This document shows positions 60,169 through 64,000 of a stretch of DNA of 64,000 nucleotides, piece by piece; positions within the stretch are counted from its first letter, which is position 1, and each line of letters begins with the position of its first letter. This DNA is from Massospora cicadina (Eukaryota > Entomophthoromycota > Entomophthoromycetes > Entomophthorales > Entomophthoraceae), in NCBI GenBank assembly GCA_022478985.1, contig JAKSZP010018544.1, positions 62,001 to 126,000 on the forward strand. Direction: 5' to 3'. Below the pieces are notes generated by a model. The model worked only from the letters and a program-made list of their open reading frames with translations. It made no database searches and was not told the origin of the DNA. The position numbers and the translations under genes were made by a program.

Positions 60169-61690
60169 TTGCGCCTACACATAATTTTAATAGATAAGTC
60201 CTTTTTTAAGTATGCCAATATGGAAAGTGACTCTGACAGATCACTCCCCACCACTGATGTCCATGGTACTGTTGGTGATGATACCCAACTGCATCATGGT
60301 GCATCAGCACCCACCTCCACATGTAATGTCCCTTCTATCTTTAAAATAATGCCAATATGGGTACAAACCCCAGTGACACAACAAGCAGCCCATCTGGGTT
60401 GTGAGGACTCACTAACAGTTGAGTCTCCATCTGCTGCCCCTAGTAAGCCCACTGGACTTACCAAATAAAGTTCTGGGGGGGTGCAGTAAAATCTGGCAAT
60501 TTGGTCTCTGCAAAATTACCTGGAGGATCCAAGCCTGGCAGTGCACCCAATCATACTAAAAAATACTGGCCAAGAATTCTTGATACCATTACTGTCAGAT
60601 TGTGATGTGACTCTAACACTTTCCACACATAACATTTGCTATTTTATCAGATCAAATCCTTAATAAGTCTACAGTTAAATTGGGTCCACTTCCCACTAAA
60701 AAACAACCTTATTGCCCACCCAAATCTTGGGCAACATCCCTGATAACTTTTCAGTTGGTGGCAGGCACTCTCCCTGCCCAAACTCATACCACTCACATAT
60801 CTCATTTATCAGGCTGTAACCCCAAAGGGATAGCAGTAGCATCCAGAACTGAGTCTGATGGATCAGACCACCAGGCTAATTTATCAAAAAATTTAAAAAT
60901 ATTATCAGTGGGATCAACTACTACCACCACAGCCAAACTGTCATCCAGAGCCCCTAAAATATATGCCCATGCAAAAAGGTATGCTCACAAATTGTGAGAT
61001 GTCCTCCTGTGAGATCAAAGGGTGGGAGCCACATCAGATACTGTACTCCACGGTGATCCGGTGGATTATAAAAGCCATTACACCTTCTATTGCTGCCTTT
61101 TGGAGAGACTATAGGTTCTCCACCAGGCCACCAAATGATGGATTGACAACAAATCTTGCTATATGTAAGTGTTTTTTAAAATCCTTATGGGTCCATACCA
61201 AAGATGCGCTCAAATGGATGAAATTTTCACTCAAACTCCTCACCTTTGAGGCCGCCATCCATGAGGATATGAAGCCCATGGATATAAAAATAAAATCCTG
61301 GATGGAAGCTGGTATTGATCTCCACAATGTGATGGAGTGCACCAAGGTGGGTGTAAGGGTTGGGCAGGAACCCCCTCCCCACCTGGACCAGGATTGATCC
61401 TGCTCTGCTCTAAAAGGGGTGGAAGCTGGTACCAGTACCTCTCATCTCCCAGGGTGATTTGGCCCATGTGGTGGATGAGAGTTGGGTCATGGAATGCTCC
61501 TGAGAGTTATTCCCCCTCCCAGCTTTATCCTCCACTGAGCTGGTGAAAGATATTTGGAGGGTTTGCCAGGAGGTGGCAAAGGCCTGAGGTTTAGATGAGG
61601 AGATGGAGACCATTGTCAGGCCACAGGGGAGCAACTCTAACCTGTGCCCATTATTAATCAGGGCTCTCAAAGCCCCCAGCAAGTTAATAG
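60169..61690 (+). pseudogene. Unknown transposon-like ORF, broken in several frames
   Basis: Open pieces are 60169-60468 (99 codons, serine/threonine/proline-rich, with an acidic start), 60680-60997 (105 codons), 60963-61397 (144 codons: a W-x-A-F-W-R-D helix, then KWMKFSLKLLTFEAAIHEDM) and a final part near 61420-61570. The final part reads VPLISQGDLAHVVDESWV, PLPALSSTELVKDIW and ends near EVAKA. It matches the LTR-encoded integrase tail of element E (QGDLTHIVDERWV and PTLTSAELLQGI). I recognise no known family; a gag-like or accessory retroelement protein is likely. Confidence 0.55.
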
Positions 61691-61699
61691 GCCTTAAAG

Positions 61700-62156
61700 A
61701 CCTTATGTAAGCTAGAGAAGGAAAGGAGATTGTAAGAAATGGTGTTTATTTGAATAATGCCTTAAGGTATTTATAAGACCTTAAGGCTAAAATCAGGATT
61801 TGGAAAGGGTGGAGATAGAATTGGGAAATCCCAGAATCAATTGCTGACTGCATTAAATATAAATAAATATAACTAATACAACGGGGAATGAAGTCATCCT
61901 TGGCATTAGTTACCAGTGATCCTGAATGGGAAAATTGATTGGGTTGGCGTTGATGGTAATCCCTCATGGCAAATTGATGTTTTGACATCCTCAGCATTAG
62001 TCGCTGATGTTATATAATTAATAAATATTTGGGCAATTACCAATACTTTGGGTTGGCCTCAACCCAAGTTAATGGTGAGCCCAATATGGCATCCACGTGT
62101 AGGTGGGTTGCAATCCCTAGTCAGGGCTTCCCTCAATTAAAGGGAGAATCCCAACA
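61700..62156 (-). repeat. Single LTR Y, distant relative of X LTRs
   Basis: Ends GAATCCCAACA followed by GAACCCCCTCCAAGAC, the same LTR end and polypurine tract as X1 and X2 (ATCCCAACA, GAGCCCCCTCCAAG). An AT core GTTTATTTGAATAATGCC...GGTATTTATAAG sits where X LTRs have TATTTTATTAGG...ATATTTATAGGG. The start is not sharp. The internal part begins at 62157 and is cut at 62369 by the next element. The partner LTR lies outside the window. Confidence 0.6.
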
Positions 62157-62368
62157 GAACCCCCTCCAAGACTCAGCTAGGGGTCAGAGTCAAGGTGGGG
62201 TAATTGGCATAGAGCCAGCATTGGGATTGACATCAAGCATTGGCGCTGGGGCCAGCATCAGCATAAGAGCCAATATTGGGGATTGAATCCTGGTGACCTG
62301 GGCTTAGCTGCCTAAGCTAGTTTTGGAGGCCCTTAGTCCCCCCTCATCCTGGCTTGCCCTCTTGGGGC
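62157..62368 (-). mobile_element. Internal start of element Y
   Basis: Begins with the polypurine-tract complement. It contains a small imperfect tandem repeat at 62210-62285 with GCCAGCAT and GCATTGGxGCTGGGG words (units of about 15-18 bp). Truncated by the small LTR element at 62369. Confidence 0.5.
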
Positions 62369-62850
62369 TGTAACAATCAGTGATTGTAAATGGATTTCCT
62401 AAGGTTGGGACTTAGGAAATCTGTTACAATGACAGTTGCAAATCCCGATTTTCTGAACTTGACTTAGTTGATGAGTTGATGCATTTTAAAATCATCTATA
62501 AGATTAAATATCTATTTGAGGGCGGATTTATTTAAATTAAGTTCCCTCAATCCACCAGCAGATGAAGGTTGGAATGCCAGAATTTGTTAAGCCTCGGCAT
62601 GCATAAATTATAAATTTGTGTAGCTAATGCAGGGCTACTATTTAACAATTGAGGATGCGTTTCCCTTCCCTCACTTGTGAATTCTATATTATTTTGGTCT
62701 CCTTATGAAATAAAGCCTGTTTGCTTATATTTAGCGCCATAATAAATTTATTAATTTAAGTTTATTCTTTGAGAACCTTGGTAACCATAAACCAGGATTA
62801 GGAGGGTTCATTAAACGTCCTGGTATGCTGTGGAAGGTGGTTGCGCAACA
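62369..62850 (+). repeat. 5' LTR of the small element
   Basis: About 482 bp, ending near GCGCAACA. A polyadenylation-type AATAAA is at 62708-62713. Confidence 0.85.
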
Positions 62851-63508
62851 TGACAAGACTGGGGTCATGATGAGGCTGTAGTAGAGTGCAGCCAAATGAA
62901 GCTGACAGTTGAGAGGAGGTGAGTTTGGATCCACCGGACCTCAACCAGGGGTCAGCATATTTTACACATAGTGATATCACTCCATGAGCAATATCTGGAC
63001 CCCCAAATGCAGCGTAGATTTGACTGTTCTGTTGGACGTTAAAGAGGGGATTTTCATGACGGCACAATCCTGACACTAAGAAGATTGAGGTGACTTTCTT
63101 CTGGCGTAGGCTTGCATATGTTGAGGTGGCAAATAGGGCCCTGGGAGCCCGTTTGTTACATAATTCACAAGTCAACTTTTCATGGCAAGCTTTGCACCAG
63201 ACAGCTTGCAAGAAGGCATAGAACAAGTTATAAGCACTGCTCTGAACCCTCAAATACTCTTTGCTGTTAAACTGGCTTTCCATAAAAGGGGATGGAGAGT
63301 TTGGAGGTGGGAAGTTGGACTTCTGGTGGTTGAGGCCTCTTGCACCTGTCAGTGGACCTCTAGTGAAAACATTGACTTTTTCTGTGAACCCTGGATTTCT
63401 GGTCAAACCCTTTGAACTTTCCCTCTTGCAAAGCCACCAGTTGAAAAAAATTACCTGGTCATGATTCCCCACCCAGAATGGCAGATGTGCTGGGATTTCC
63501 ATTTCCAA
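62798..63508 (-). CDS. Intact 236-codon antisense ORF in the small LTR element
   Basis: Runs from ATG at 63508, just inside the polypurine stretch, through the whole interior and 50 bases into the 5' LTR, without a stop. It starts MEMEIPAHLPFWVGNHDQV. The middle has WCKACHEKLTCELCNKRAP, a C-x2-C-x5-C-x2-C cluster, followed 28 residues later by L-C-R-H-E-N. The end is rich in serine, leucine and histidine. It has no signal peptide or membrane segment. I do not recognise it. The cysteine spacing suggests zinc binding. It could be a captured host gene fragment, a protein of the element, or a chance frame; length and full coverage of the interior make chance less likely. Confidence 0.5.
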   Translation of the reverse strand: MEMEIPAHLPFWVGNHDQVIFFNWWLCKRESSKGLTRNPGFTEKVNVFTRGPLTGARGLNHQKSNFPPPNSPSPFMESQFNSKEYLRVQSSAYNLFYAFLQAVWCKACHEKLTCELCNKRAPRALFATSTYASLRQKKVTSIFLVSGLCRHENPLFNVQQNSQIYAAFGGPDIAHGVISLCVKYADPWLRSGGSKLTSSQLSASFGCTLLQPHHDPSLVMLRNHLPQHTRTFNEPS

Positions 63509-63516
63509 GGGGGTAA

Positions 63517-64000
63517 TGTAACGATTGGTGATTGTACATAGATTTCCTAAGGTTGGGACTTAGGAAATTTGCTACTATGACGGTTGCAAATCCTAATTTT
63601 CTGAACACAATTTAGTTGACAAACTGATGCATTTTGGGATCATCTATAAGATTAAATATCTATTTGAGGGCGGATTTATTTAAATTAAGTTCCCTCAATC
63701 CACCAGTAGATGAAGGTTGGAATGCAAGCATTTGTTAAGCCTTGGCATGCATAAATTATAAATTTGTGTAGCTAATGCAGGGCTGCTATTTAACAAGTAA
63801 AGATGCGTTTCCCTTCCCTCACTTGTGAATTCTATATTATTTTGGTCTCCTTATGAAATAAAGCCTGTTTGCTTATATTTAGCGCCATAATAAATTTATT
63901 TGTTTAAGTTTATTCTTTGAGAACCTTGGTAACCATAAACCAGGGTTTGGAGGGTTCATTAAACGTCCTGGTATGCTGTGGAAGGTGGTTGTACAACATG
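63517..64000 (+). repeat. 3' LTR of the small element (cut by window end)
   Basis: Copy of 62369-62850 with scattered substitutions, preceded by the polypurine stretch. The last bases reach the equivalent of 62852, so only the final few LTR bases, if any, and the flank are missing. Confidence 0.85.

Larger units (their letters stand above)
62369..64000 (+). mobile_element. Very small LTR element (TRIM-like), right end outside window
   Basis: Direct repeats at 62369-about 62850 and 63517-64000 (continuing past the edge) start TGTAACAATC/TGTAACGATT and align closely throughout. The interior is only about 666 bp. A polypurine stretch CCAAGGGGGTAA ends at 63516 against the second repeat. Together with the TGTAA start shared with D and E and the AATAAA in each repeat, this gives plus orientation. 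There is no pol. The target duplication cannot be checked because the end is off the window. Confidence 0.85.

Noticed and set aside
62780..64000. Minus orientation for the small terminal LTR element
   Set aside because: The polypurine stretch lies at the right LTR, AATAAA is on the plus strand, and the TGTAA start matches D and E in element sense. Minus would make the ORF sense, so this should still be tested.
1..64000. CRISPR arrays, operons, riboswitches, prophage
   Set aside because: No regular repeat-spacer series, no Shine-Dalgarno-linked gene strings; the window is eukaryotic in character.

Overview
The window looks like a stretch of a large, transposon-packed fungal nuclear genome. 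The evidence is Ty3/gypsy elements with chromodomains, Tad-like LINEs with an APE-type endonuclease and CCHC knuckle, a tRNA-derived SINE, a Helitron-like end pair, and one fungal-type secreted GDSL/CE16 esterase. A basidiomycete, possibly a rust, is my guess, but the sequence alone does not prove it. I see no rRNA, intact tRNA, CRISPR or operon structure.

Layout. 1-1888: 5'-truncated LINE copy A (minus). 1889-4839 and 11238-about 13850: old minus-strand gypsy element V, split by LTR element D (4840-11232, 5-bp target duplication). 13860-16080: plus-strand chromovirus remnant U. 17200-20300: two decayed minus-strand gypsy pieces, T and S. 20540-21225: unresolved sequence. 21226-28406: near-complete gypsy element E (minus; LTR pair, 5-bp duplication). 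28412-29846 plus 49926-about 50075: an older plus-strand gypsy RT (W), split by element Z. Z (29847-49925) has both LTRs interrupted: its 5' LTR by LINE-2 (30254-38577, itself holding LTR element X1 at 32214-35266), and its 3' LTR by LINE copy B (46522-49688). Its interior holds LTR element X2 (38996-41664). Removing the insertions restores Z to about 5.9 kb with LTRs of about 530 and 520 bp, and the W reverse transcriptase resumes across it. Insertion depth is therefore four (W > Z > LINE-2 > X1). 50900-55500: further gypsy pieces and a probable LTR carrying a 32-bp tandem repeat.

55800-60100 is the only host-like part: a SINE with 12-bp duplications, a 76-bp Helitron-like terminal pair, and a GDSL esterase gene (57935-58989) with one frameshift, lying between two inverted arrays of a roughly 48-bp repeat. 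60170-64000 returns to mobile DNA: a decayed ORF, a single LTR (Y) and a very small LTR element holding an intact 236-codon antisense ORF.

Two age classes are visible. Old elements (V, U, T, S, W, Z) are AT-rich and full of stops. Younger ones (E, X1, X2, LINE copies A and B, the small terminal LTR element) keep balanced composition, clean termini and long reading frames. Nearly every protein-coding stretch is a broken transposon gene. The esterase is the only clear cellular gene, and it is also broken as written.
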